From Pelotomaculum sp. UBA3103 (GTDB lineage: Bacteria > Bacillota > Desulfotomaculia > Desulfotomaculales > Pelotomaculaceae), in NCBI GenBank assembly GCA_002365855.1, contig DFAP01000071.1:1-64000 (forward strand): DNA of 64,000 nucleotides. Reading direction: 5' to 3'. Below the pieces are notes generated by a model. That model searched no databases, was not told the origin of the DNA, and saw only the letters and a program-made list of their open reading frames with translations. The position numbers and the translations under genes are program-made. The first letter of the stretch is position 1. Each line of letters begins with the position of its first letter. This document shows positions 9,215 to 17,133 of the stretch, piece after piece.

Positions 9215-9773
9215 TAACGCCACCTCCAGCGGATAATTTCTGGCTGTTACCGGTGGCAAGGCCGACTCCCATGGGAACTACTTCATCGAGGGTATGCCCA
9301 TCGTGCTTGAATCTTAGAAAGATAAAATCCTGGTCAAGATATACTATAGCTTCTGCGTTATGTTCAAGCGCTACTCTTTCAAGAACATCAGCCATATCCT
9401 GGTAGGTACCCTGAATCACCGCCTGGTAGACAGCATACTGGCTCTCATACCACACCTGTTCAAGAGTTTGGTCACGGTTGTCTGTAAGTACAATCTCGTA
9501 AGGCTTGTTTCCTGCTCTTTGATTAAGAACTTTTTGTACATCCTTGTAGGCCAGCATCAAGTTCTCGTCCCGTCGAATACAAACGTTGACCCGAAGAGTC
9601 CCGCCTTCACTGCTTATCTGACAGGACTCAACGAACCTATTATTATTTAGAATTGTATCAAGGGGTCCCTTAAAGATAAATTTTTGATATATAGTCTGAA
9701 TTCCGAAAATAAGCGCCATGCCAACAAGTAAAGAAAGTATAATCAGCGGTATCTTTAAACCTTTCCACTGCAA
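9198..9773 (-). CDS. Membrane-anchored hypothetical protein coupled to the FtsH-like protease
   Basis: I do not recognise a family. The protein has one N-terminal membrane helix (KIPLIILSLLVGMALIFGI, about residues 7-25) followed by about 160 residues predicted to lie outside the membrane, including FVESCQISSEGGTLRVNVCI with two Cys and a helical YAVYQAVIQGTYQDMADVL stretch. A longer reading frame from ATG 9821 exists, but that ATG lies inside a TATAAT (9820-9825). The TTG at 9773, seven bases after AAAGGGAG, is the likely start, giving 191 residues. The end overlaps the FtsH-like gene. My inference is that this protein supplies or regulates the extracytoplasmic side of that protease. Confidence 0.75.
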   Translation of the reverse strand: MQWKGLKIPLIILSLLVGMALIFGIQTIYQKFIFKGPLDTILNNNRFVESCQISSEGGTLRVNVCIRRDENLMLAYKDVQKVLNQRAGNKPYEIVLTDNRDQTLEQVWYESQYAVYQAVIQGTYQDMADVLERVALEHNAEAIVYLDQDFIFLRFKHDGHTLDEVVPMGVGLATGNSQKLSAGGGVNVKRN

Positions 9774-9819
9774 TAGATATCTCCCTTTCCAGTCAGAAAG
9801 AATGCTAGACTGCGGAATC

Positions 9820-9825
9820 ATTATA
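9820..9825 (-). promoter_or_regulatory. Candidate -10 element for the membrane protein/FtsH-like pair
   Basis: A perfect TATAAT on the minus strand stands about 47 bases before the likely TTG start. No good -35 hexamer is present at 16-18 bases, so this promoter is weak, activator-dependent or not real. Confidence 0.4.
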
Positions 9826-9893
9826 GCATAAACAACTGTTTAATTTCTTTAGTAAATAGCTGGTTAAAGGATAATGATTTCAAGGACAAAAAT

Positions 9894-10439
9894 TTAACTA
9901 GAGCAGTTTTTTAACATATCCCATGCCTTGATAAAATAATCCAGGCCGGACCAAACGGTAAAAAAGATAGCTAAAGATATAGCAATACTGCCGACCGGCA
10001 AATTGATCATATTAAAAGGATAATCTTTTATTAAAATAGCTACTACAGCCACTACCTGCGTTACCGTCTTTATTTTACCAAGAACACTTGCAGAAATTAC
10101 AATTCCTTCTACCGAGGCGAATGCTCTCAGTCCGGTTATAGAAAGTTCTCTGCCAATAATAATCAGTGCTATCCAACCGGGTAACCTGCCCATTTCAACC
10201 AGCAAGATTAGTGCTGCCGCTACCATAATTTTATCAACCAGTGGGTCTAAAAACCTGCCCAACCTGGTGACCTGCTTGTTTTTTCTGGCAATATAGCCGT
10301 CTATACCGTCTGTTGCAGCACCCACCACAAAAACAGCCGCTGCAATATAGTCAGCGTAAGGAATTTTCATTGAAGCAATTAGAAAAAATACGGGTACCAG
10401 GAGCAGTCTGGCCAGGGTTATAGAATTGGGCGTATTCAT
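9894..10439 (-). CDS. pgsA: CDP-diacylglycerol--glycerol-3-phosphate 3-phosphatidyltransferase
   Basis: PgsA makes phosphatidylglycerol phosphate from CDP-diacylglycerol, the first committed step to phosphatidylglycerol and cardiolipin. The CDP-alcohol phosphotransferase signature is complete: D44-G45, A51-R52, G61, D65 and D69 in TDGIDGYIARKNKQ and GRFLDPLVDK. Several hydrophobic helices mark a membrane protein of 181 residues. The ATG overlaps the rimO stop in an ATGA, so translation is coupled. cdsA at 55139-55933 makes its substrate. Confidence 0.96.
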   Translation of the reverse strand: MNTPNSITLARLLLVPVFFLIASMKIPYADYIAAAVFVVGAATDGIDGYIARKNKQVTRLGRFLDPLVDKIMVAAALILLVEMGRLPGWIALIIIGRELSITGLRAFASVEGIVISASVLGKIKTVTQVVAVVAILIKDYPFNMINLPVGSIAISLAIFFTVWSGLDYFIKAWDMLKNCSS

Positions 10440-11770
10440 ATGATCATTTCTCCGGTCAGGTCATACTCCCGGGCGCCCTTGACCAGTACACTAACGAAAT
10501 CTCCAGGGTACAGGTCCGTTTGCGATTTAAAAATAACCCTACCGTCAATTTCAGGAGCGTCACCCTCTCCCCTGCCGATATATATCCCTTTCTCTCTGAG
10601 GTGCTTTCTTTCAACCAGCACTGTGAGGACTTCACCAATCTTTTTCTGGTTTATTTCCAGAGAAATTCTTTGCTGAATCTCCATCGCCCTGCCCCGCCGC
10701 TCCTGCTTGACGCTCTCAGGCACTTGCCCGGGCATTTTCGACGCTGCTGTACCCTCTTCCCTGGAATAAGCAAACACCCCCACCCGGTTGAATTTCACCT
10801 GCTCCATAAACTCCAGCACCTCCAGAAAATCTGATTCAGTTTCACCGGGAAAGCCTACAATAAATGTGGTGCGCAAAGTGATTCCAGGCACTGCCAGGCG
10901 TAGCTTTTTTACCAACTCTGCTGATGCCTCCCTGCTGCCTAGACGGTTCATCCGCTTCAAGATCATTTTCCCCGTGTGCTGTAATGGAATATCTAGATAA
11001 CGGCAAATTTTTTGATTGTCTGCCAAGGTGTAAATCAATTCATCTGTAAGAAGAGTAGGGTAAGTATATAATAGCCTAAGCCATACTATACCCTCCAGCG
11101 AGGCCAGTTTCACGAGTAGCGGCGCTAATGCCGGCTTGTTATAAAGATCCTTCCCGTAGCAGGTGGTATCCTGCGCTACCAGGATCAACTCTTTTACACC
11201 CTGCCGTGATAATCCAGCCGCTTCACTTACAATGTCATTCATTTCCCTGCTGGAATAACTGCCTCTTATTTGAGGAATGGTGCAGTATGAGCATTGATTG
11301 TTACATCCTTCAGCGATTTTAAGATATGCTGTGTAAGAAGGTGTCGCCAGTAACCTGGGCATCCTGCCAGTGTTAAGATAACCCGGCGCTCCTACCAACG
11401 TAACCCTGCATCCAGCCAGGACCTGTCTAATCGCATCAGCTATGTCGGGAAAAAAACCTGTTCCTATCAGCCCATCTATTTCCGGCATCTCATCTAATAG
11501 TTCTTTAGGATAACGCTGAGCTAGGCACCCGGTCACTATAAGGGCGCGGCACCTTCCATTCACTTTATAATTGGCTAATTCGAAAATGGTTTTTATAGAC
11601 TCTTCCTTAGCATCATTAATGAAGGAACAAGTATTGACAACCAGAATATCCGCGTCTTTTTCCCGGTTGGTAATTTCAAACCCGGCGTCTTTTAAAACCC
11701 CCAGCATTATTTCCGAGTCCACCAGGTTTTTAGGGCAACCCAAACTAACGAGTCCGACTTTATATGTCAT
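10436..11770 (-). CDS. rimO: Ribosomal protein S12 methylthiotransferase
   Basis: RimO methylthiolates an aspartate of ribosomal protein S12. The N-terminal methylthiotransferase domain carries C12 (SLGCPKNLVDSE), C48 (VNTCSF) and C82 (TGCLAQ) for one iron-sulphur cluster. The radical-SAM motif CNNQCSYC holds C156, C160 and C163 for the second. The C-terminal 65 residues form a TRAM domain (GRVIFKSQTDLYPGDFVSV). The SLGCPKN start separates RimO from MiaB. Its 444 residues are normal. It is part of yajQ-rimO-pgsA. Confidence 0.96.
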   Translation of the reverse strand: MTYKVGLVSLGCPKNLVDSEIMLGVLKDAGFEITNREKDADILVVNTCSFINDAKEESIKTIFELANYKVNGRCRALIVTGCLAQRYPKELLDEMPEIDGLIGTGFFPDIADAIRQVLAGCRVTLVGAPGYLNTGRMPRLLATPSYTAYLKIAEGCNNQCSYCTIPQIRGSYSSREMNDIVSEAAGLSRQGVKELILVAQDTTCYGKDLYNKPALAPLLVKLASLEGIVWLRLLYTYPTLLTDELIYTLADNQKICRYLDIPLQHTGKMILKRMNRLGSREASAELVKKLRLAVPGITLRTTFIVGFPGETESDFLEVLEFMEQVKFNRVGVFAYSREEGTAASKMPGQVPESVKQERRGRAMEIQQRISLEINQKKIGEVLTVLVERKHLREKGIYIGRGEGDAPEIDGRVIFKSQTDLYPGDFVSVLVKGAREYDLTGEMII

Positions 11771-11798
11771 CTGTATATCCTTTCAATGATTGAGAAAA

Positions 11799-12296
11799 TT
11801 AATAGGTCCGAAAGTTGACAAACTGAAGCGGAATATCAAAATCATAGTCTTTTATAATTTGCATGACAGTCTGGAGGTCATCACGGTTTTTACCGCTAAT
11901 TCTTACCTGATCACCCTGCACCGTGGCCTGCACCTTGAGCTTGCTGTCTTTAACCATCCTGGTAATCACCTTGGACTTGTCTTTATCTACTCCCTGGATA
12001 ATATCCACTTTCTGGCGCACGGTGTCCTTTGCCGCAGGTTCGATCCTGCCGTATCTCAAGGCTTTTAAATTAATACCACGCTTAACCAGCTTGGTCTCAA
12101 GAATATCAACCACATTCTTAAGTTTAAACTCGTCATCACCAGTAAGGGTAATCTGCTCACCATCGAGGGCAATATCACTTCTGCTTCCTTTAAAGTCAAA
12201 TCGTGTGCGTATTTCCCTTAACGTCTGGTCAACTGCATTTTTGACCTCTTGAAGTTCTACTTGTGAAACAATGTCAAACGTGTTTTCTTTTGCCAT
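11799..12296 (-). CDS. yajQ: YajQ family nucleotide-binding protein
   Basis: This is a 165-residue UPF0234 protein: two ferredoxin-like repeats, starting NTFDIVSQVELQEVKNAVDQ and ending DYDFDIPLQFVNFR. Some members bind cyclic di-GMP and act with transcription factors; others bind tRNA or GTP, so the ligand here is unknown. It is the first gene of a yajQ-rimO-pgsA unit with a strong sigma-A promoter at 12327-12355. The region 12297-12518 separates it from the divergent fak genes. Confidence 0.92.
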   Translation of the reverse strand: MAKENTFDIVSQVELQEVKNAVDQTLREIRTRFDFKGSRSDIALDGEQITLTGDDEFKLKNVVDILETKLVKRGINLKALRYGRIEPAAKDTVRQKVDIIQGVDKDKSKVITRMVKDSKLKVQATVQGDQVRISGKNRDDLQTVMQIIKDYDFDIPLQFVNFRTY

Positions 12297-12326
12297 AAAA
12301 TAGACACCTCTTGTGATTTTCTATTA

Positions 12327-12355
12327 AATGTACAACTTAGATTGAAAAATGTCAA
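12327..12355 (-). promoter_or_regulatory. Sigma-A promoter of yajQ-rimO-pgsA
   Basis: TTGACA (12350-12355) and TACATT (12327-12332) are spaced 17 bases apart on the minus strand. The start codon of yajQ follows about 30 bases downstream, after AAGAGGTG. Confidence 0.75.
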
Positions 12356-12518
12356 AGGCTAGAAGCTAATTTATCTCAATATCAGCATCATCATGATTAT
12401 TTATTTGGTATTATAACTTCGCTGTATTTGGAACAGCTGTAACTTCAAAAGTACCTGCACGAAGGATAAATGGAAAAAAGGTCGAAATATTATATATGTT
12501 ATAAATGGAGGAACTGGC

Positions 12519-14146
12519 GTGGCAATATATTATTTCGGCGGCAACGAATTAAAAATGATGTTATGTGGCGCGGTAGACCTGCTGAGGCAATCTAAAGATG
12601 AAATAGACGGTATGAATGTTTTTCCGGTACCTGACGGTGACACAGGAACAAATATGTACCGCGAACTATGACCGCCGCCGTTGAAGAAGCTCTTGGGGTA
12701 GATTCTGACCATATTGGACAGGTTGCCACCGCTGCTGCATTTGGAGGGCTGATAGGGGCGAGAGGTAATTCGGGAGTTATCCTGTCACAGGTTTTGCAAG
12801 GGTTTGCTCTTTCACTGCAAAATAATGAAAAAGCTTCTGCTCCGGATATTACCAAAGCCCTGGAAGAGGGCGCCCGTATGGCCTATCGTGCTGTGATAAG
12901 CCCTGTGGAGGGTACAATTCTAACGGTTGTCAAAAAATCAGCCGAAGGTGCGGCCGCCCGCCGAAGTGAGGACCTGCTCAGAGTGATGATCGGTATAATA
13001 AAAAGCGCTGCTGCCGCCCTTCATAATACACCGGAGCTTCTGCCGGTACTCAAACAGGCAGGGGTAGTCGATGCCGGCGGCAAGGGATATGTCACGATCC
13101 TGGAAGGATTCCTTAACGCCCTTAAAATTGCTTCACCTAATGTTAAAAAACATATTTCCGAACAAGCGAAAATGAGTTATTCAAAATATACTAAAAACTA
13201 CCAGCAATTCCATAATGGTGTTCCAGCAATAGAATATTTATACTGCACCGAGTTTCTATTAAGTGGATCAAACCTTCCCCACAATAATATAAAAGAAGAG
13301 CTATCGCCTTACGGGGACTGCCTCATGGTTGTTGGTAATGAAGCACTGACAAGGATCCACCTTCACACCAATCACCCAGGATTGGCTCTGGAAATATGCC
13401 TTAAATACGGAACAATGCATGATATAAAAATAAATAATATGGTAGAACAAAACAAACAATTGGCTGCAACAAGTCAAAACTTAACCTTGAAACCTTTAGG
13501 CGTCATTGCTGTAGGCGCCGGTGACGGAATCACAAGGATCATGAAAAACCTGGGTGCGGACTGTACCATTGCCGGAGGTCAGACACTCAACCCCAGTACG
13601 GGAGAATTATTAAAGGCAATTAATGAAGTTTCCGCCCAAAATATTATCATTCTACCAAACAATAAAAATATAATTCTTGCAGCAGAGCAAGCATGCAGGC
13701 TCACCGATAAAATAACTGCTGTTATTCCTTCAAAAAGTATACCCCAAGGAATCGCGGCGCTGCTGACGATTAACCCCATAGATGACTTTGAAACAACAGT
13801 TCAGAAAATGAGAGATGCCCTTGGTTCAGTTCGCACTGGTGAAATCACTAAAGCCATACGCGATCACACAGGTAATGATATATTCATAAATCAAGGTGAA
13901 GTGATAGGCCTGCTGGAAGGAGACTTGAAATATTCCGGGGAGGATACTGCCAAGGTTCTGGAGGACCTTCTGAAAGGTATGATCGAAGGCGATGGCCATA
14001 TCATTACCCTCTATGGCGGCGCTGCAGTTAAAATGGAACAGGTCGAAGAGTTGGCCGGTAAAATGCAAGCAATATTCAGCAACCAGGACTTTGAGGTGCA
14101 TGATGGAGGGCAACCGGTATATGATCTCATTATTTCAGTAGAGTAA
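12519..14146 (+). pseudogene. fakA: Fatty acid kinase FakA (DAK2/DhaL family), interrupted by a frameshift
   Basis: FakA phosphorylates fatty acids held by FakB (DegV family) proteins. The first 50 codons (GTG 12519 after GGAGG, to TGA 12669-12671) encode the start of the DhaL domain, including NVFPVPDGDTGTNM, whose aspartates bind the nucleotide-metal complex. The reading frame then shifts: where relatives continue directly to LTM and the next helix, this sequence has eight bases between the TAC and ATG codons instead of a multiple of three. The continuation (MTAAVEEALGVDSDHIGQVA, then GLIGARGNSGVILSQ) is in another frame. The whole locus would encode about 540 residues, the family length. 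It may be a true mutation, a sequencing or assembly error, or a split gene translated by coupling, because TGA and ATG overlap as ATGA. Confidence 0.8.
12668..14146 (+). CDS. fakA: FakA fragment: most of the DhaL domain plus the C-terminal domain
   Basis: This 492-residue frame carries the rest of the DhaL/DAK2 domain (AAAFGGLIGARGNSGVILSQ, VDAGGKGYVTILEGFLNAL), a middle domain (EYLYCTEFLL, YGDCLMVVGNEALTRIHLHT) and the FakA C-terminal DAK1-like domain (NIIILPNNKNIILAAEQA, VHDGGQPVYDLIISVE). On its own it lacks the DGDTGTN loop and should not be an active kinase. Its ATG overlaps the stop codon of the upstream fragment, so re-initiation is possible. The degV/fakB gene follows 57 bases later. 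Confidence 0.75.
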   Translation: MTAAVEEALGVDSDHIGQVATAAAFGGLIGARGNSGVILSQVLQGFALSLQNNEKASAPDITKALEEGARMAYRAVISPVEGTILTVVKKSAEGAAARRSEDLLRVMIGIIKSAAAALHNTPELLPVLKQAGVVDAGGKGYVTILEGFLNALKIASPNVKKHISEQAKMSYSKYTKNYQQFHNGVPAIEYLYCTEFLLSGSNLPHNNIKEELSPYGDCLMVVGNEALTRIHLHTNHPGLALEICLKYGTMHDIKINNMVEQNKQLAATSQNLTLKPLGVIAVGAGDGITRIMKNLGADCTIAGGQTLNPSTGELLKAINEVSAQNIIILPNNKNIILAAEQACRLTDKITAVIPSKSIPQGIAALLTINPIDDFETTVQKMRDALGSVRTGEITKAIRDHTGNDIFINQGEVIGLLEGDLKYSGEDTAKVLEDLLKGMIEGDGHIITLYGGAAVKMEQVEELAGKMQAIFSNQDFEVHDGGQPVYDLIISVE

Positions 14147-14203
14147 CCAGTCCGTTCTTGAAATATGAGGTTCACAGATATTATTTTAAGGGTAGGGTTT
14201 TGG

Positions 14204-15052
14204 ATGAAAAACCAGGTAAAAATTGTAACTGACAGCACCGCTGACCTGCCAAAGGATCTTGTTTTAAAATACGGGATCACGGTAGTGCCATTAAAGGTAA
14301 TTTTTAACGATGAAGAGCCGTTAAAAGACGGTGTGGATATTGATACTGACCAGTTTTACCGCCGCCAGGTTGCAAACAAGGAAATTGCAAGAACATCACA
14401 ACCCGCACCAGCAGAATTTTTAGAAGTATACAATGAACTCTCCAAGGATGGTCATAGTATTATTTCCATACATATCTCATCTGCTATGAGCGGCACTTCC
14501 CAATCGGCCAAAATGGCTAAAGAAATGCTGCCAGGCTCAGACATTGAAATAATTGACTCAAAAGTAACCAGTATGGGATTAGGTTTGATTGCTCTTGAGG
14601 CTGCCCGTGAGGCTGGCAATGGAAAAACAAAAAATGAAATCGTTGATCTTGTTAACACTTTGGTTTCAAAAATCCAGGTGTTCTTTGTGGTTGACACACT
14701 CGAGTATCTTGTGCGAGGCGGTAGAATAGGAATGGCCAACGCATTATTGGGAACCATTCTAAGCATAAAGCCCTTATTATTCTTGAAAGACGGCGTGGTT
14801 CAGCCATATGAAAAGGTGAGAGGCAAATCCAGGGCTATTGAAAGACTGGTTCAGGTTGTTGAGGATAAAGTCGGTAGTAACAAAATAAAGTGCTGCCTGA
14901 TTCACGGCATGGAATCCTCTGGACTCGAAAAACTCCGGCAAAAGGTGTCTGCACGTCTCAATTGCGAGGATACGGTTGTTTCAACTCTTGGAGCCGTAAT
15001 TGGCACACATACAGGTCCGGGTGTGGTAGGAATTGCCTTTTTCGTTTCATAA
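14204..15052 (+). CDS. fakB: DegV family fatty acid-binding protein (FakB)
   Basis: DegV/FakB proteins hold a fatty acid while FakA phosphorylates its carboxyl group, allowing exogenous or recycled fatty acids to enter phospholipids. Visible motifs are VKIVTDSTADLP at the start, ARTSQPAPAEFLEVY (TSQPAP is the family signature), ISIHISSAMSGTSQSA and EYLVRGGRIG. An earlier in-frame ATG at 14165 would add 13 atypical residues; ATG at 14204 after GGGTAGGG matches the family and gives 282 residues. It pairs with the frameshifted fakA. It ends 20 bases from the convergent rodZ, with no terminator visible between them. Confidence 0.93.
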   Translation: MKNQVKIVTDSTADLPKDLVLKYGITVVPLKVIFNDEEPLKDGVDIDTDQFYRRQVANKEIARTSQPAPAEFLEVYNELSKDGHSIISIHISSAMSGTSQSAKMAKEMLPGSDIEIIDSKVTSMGLGLIALEAAREAGNGKTKNEIVDLVNTLVSKIQVFFVVDTLEYLVRGGRIGMANALLGTILSIKPLLFLKDGVVQPYEKVRGKSRAIERLVQVVEDKVGSNKIKCCLIHGMESSGLEKLRQKVSARLNCEDTVVSTLGAVIGTHTGPGVVGIAFFVS

Positions 15053-15072
15053 AAGCATTTTCAATGTAATTT

Positions 15073-15813
15073 CTACCCGGTCGGGGCCTTAAACTCGCGT
15101 TCCAGCACTTCTCCCGGCGCGCCCAGGAAACCCATGTTGTTTCCGTTTACTTCAACTTCAACCACCCCAGCATTACCAAGCCTTACCAGGATCCTTTCTG
15201 TGGCTTCGAAAGATCTAGACTGCCCAGCGGACAACTCTCCCTGAAAAGCAGGGGTCCCGTCTACAACGACCAGCATCCAACACCTGCTGGTTGTTACATT
15301 CAATACCATCTGCACACCGGTGGGCTCAGGAACTTGTCCCTGATTTGAAGGATCTTGTCCCTGTTGCGAAGGATCTTGTCCCTGATCGTTAGGAATTTGC
15401 CCAATATTTTGAGGGGGCTGGTTAAAGAACATTGCGTTTGCCCCCAAATAGACAGTTATAATTAGCCCTGTAAATAATACTGCGGCAGCAAAATAGATCC
15501 AATGCTTCGGTTTACCCGGAACCTTAACCTTAACGCCGGCCCCCTCCTTGAGCGGCATGGCAGCGTCTTCAGGTACCATCTCCTTGTTAAACTTACTGTT
15601 ATATGCCTCAAGGATCTCCTCAACGTTCAGGGTCAGAAACCTAGCGTAGTTTTTCAAAAATGCTTTTGCATAAATTGGACAAGGAAGAACTTGAAACTGC
15701 TCCATTTCCATAGCCCGAATGTATTTGCGGCGGATTTTAGTTTCCTCCTCCACCGCTTCCAGGGTTATCCCACGCGCTTCTCTGGCTTCTTTTAAAGCTT
15801 TTCCAATTTCCAT
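15073..15813 (-). CDS. rodZ: RodZ-like HTH/membrane protein (YmfM type)
   Basis: This cell-shape protein has a cytoplasmic helix-turn-helix domain (residues 1-70: IGKALKEAREARGITLEAVE, YIRAMEMEQFQVLPCPIYAK), a membrane helix (about 105-127, WIYFAAAVLFTGLIITVYLG), a Gln/Asp/Pro-rich linker with QGQDPS repeats, and a C-terminal extracytoplasmic beta domain (DUF4115: SRCWMLVVVDGTPAFQGEL to VEVEVNGNNMGFLGAPGE). It links MreB to the elongation machinery in other bacteria. At 246 residues it is somewhat short. In B. subtilis ymfM lies near pgsA and cinA, and here too. Confidence 0.9.
   Translation of the reverse strand: MEIGKALKEAREARGITLEAVEEETKIRRKYIRAMEMEQFQVLPCPIYAKAFLKNYARFLTLNVEEILEAYNSKFNKEMVPEDAAMPLKEGAGVKVKVPGKPKHWIYFAAAVLFTGLIITVYLGANAMFFNQPPQNIGQIPNDQGQDPSQQGQDPSNQGQVPEPTGVQMVLNVTTSRCWMLVVVDGTPAFQGELSAGQSRSFEATERILVRLGNAGVVEVEVNGNNMGFLGAPGEVLEREFKAPTG
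15333..15395. repeat. 21-bp tandem repeat (3 copies) inside rodZ
   Basis: Three head-to-tail copies of a 21-base unit starting CTTGTCCCTG (15333, 15354, 15375; the third has diverged) encode the repeated QGQDPS peptides of the RodZ linker. The unit is a whole number of codons, so changes in copy number would keep the frame. Confidence 0.85.
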
Positions 15814-15948
15814 TATTCGCCCCCCACCGGTAGCATGTTACCTTGCGGTTTCCGAAATGATATTAAATATGCTTTAAAATCTTTTTTTAACTGGAGTAAA
15901 TATATTTACAGCCTGATTACTTACAGAAAACATTCAAATGATATTCTA

Positions 15949-16983
15949 TTAAAGGTTTTTCACAAAATTAAATACTTTCTCAGATGCTTCCTCAATGTCC
16001 GTAGTATCCACTGACAAAGCATATTCGTCACTTGGTCCGTCCGGGTAACGGTATAACGGGTCATAATAGTTTTTAAGAAGGTAAGTGAAAACAAGCTCAA
16101 AACTTCTTTGCTCCAGCATGCTGTTTAAAGCCTCTGCCTTTGCCGCGCCTATTTTATTCTTTAATAGTGAGGTAGAATGCTGCAGCTCCTTTACGTTTTC
16201 ACCGGGTCCATTTGTATATACATCACGGATTCTTTTAACCCTGTTTTCCAGTGATGTGTATAACAACACCTGTATACCATTTTTAATAGAGTTCAACAGA
16301 GGGACAGGAAGGAGTATTTTCCCAACTCTTCTACTCTCGCACTCAACCACAAATACACTCTTTTCTCCGATCTCTTTTAGAAACCAAACAATTGAACTCT
16401 CAAAAGACTTCTGGGTCGGTGAAGGGGGAAGGCCAATTTTCCCGAAAACAGAACCCCTGTGCTCAGCCAATCCCTCCAGGTCAAGTGCTGGAAACCCCTT
16501 TTGAGCTAAACGGATCAGTACATCGGTCTTCCCTACGCCCGTGAGACCGTTTAAGACAACAGCTTTTTGTGTCAGTTCCTCCCGGTCCAGGTACCCGTAA
16601 ACATATCGACGGTAAGCCTTGTACCCGCCAATTACCCGGTAGACAGGTAACCCTGCGGTCTTAAGAACTGAAGCCATGTACTGGCTCCGCATACCCCCTC
16701 GCCAACAAAAAACGGCGACTTTTTTCCCAGCAGCTAGATTACAAATCTCGGATATCTTTTCTGCCATCTTGGGAGCTACCAATGCCAGAGCAAGCCTTCT
16801 GGCAGGTTCCGGTCCCTCAATGCGATATAATGTTCCAACGGCCGACCTTTCTTCATCTCCCAGTATCGGCACATTAACCGCCCCTGGTATGGTTGCCTCG
16901 GAATACTCCATTTCAGAGCGCACATCAATCAGCAGTAAATCATCCGAATCAAGCGCCTGATCAATAGAAATTTCTTTAACCAT
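15949..16983 (-). CDS. mnmH: tRNA 2-selenouridine synthase (SelU/YbbB)
   Basis: MnmH replaces the sulphur of 2-thiouridine in the wobble position of certain tRNAs with selenium, by way of a geranylated intermediate, using selenophosphate. The N-terminal rhodanese domain carries the catalytic C93 in FCWRGGMRSQ, and the C-terminal half has a P-loop GLTGVGKT (146-153). The 344 residues match the family. It implies that the cell makes selenophosphate (SelD), which is not encoded in this window. It follows spoIIIE/ftsK on the same strand after a gap of about 150 bases in which I see no clear signal. Confidence 0.93.
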   Translation of the reverse strand: MVKEISIDQALDSDDLLLIDVRSEMEYSEATIPGAVNVPILGDEERSAVGTLYRIEGPEPARRLALALVAPKMAEKISEICNLAAGKKVAVFCWRGGMRSQYMASVLKTAGLPVYRVIGGYKAYRRYVYGYLDREELTQKAVVLNGLTGVGKTDVLIRLAQKGFPALDLEGLAEHRGSVFGKIGLPPSPTQKSFESSIVWFLKEIGEKSVFVVECESRRVGKILLPVPLLNSIKNGIQVLLYTSLENRVKRIRDVYTNGPGENVKELQHSTSLLKNKIGAAKAEALNSMLEQRSFELVFTYLLKNYYDPLYRYPDGPSDEYALSVDTTDIEEASEKVFNFVKNL

Positions 16984-17133
16984 ATTGAGCTGATCCTCTA
17001 GCCTTAAAAACCCCGTTGTAATAAATTATTAAAGTTTTATGCTAACAAGCATTTGATAAAAGCTCCTGCAACGGTTATTTTAGGGTCTCCTTTTTCATCA
17101 AATATATAACATGAGACCTAAGATACTGTCAAA

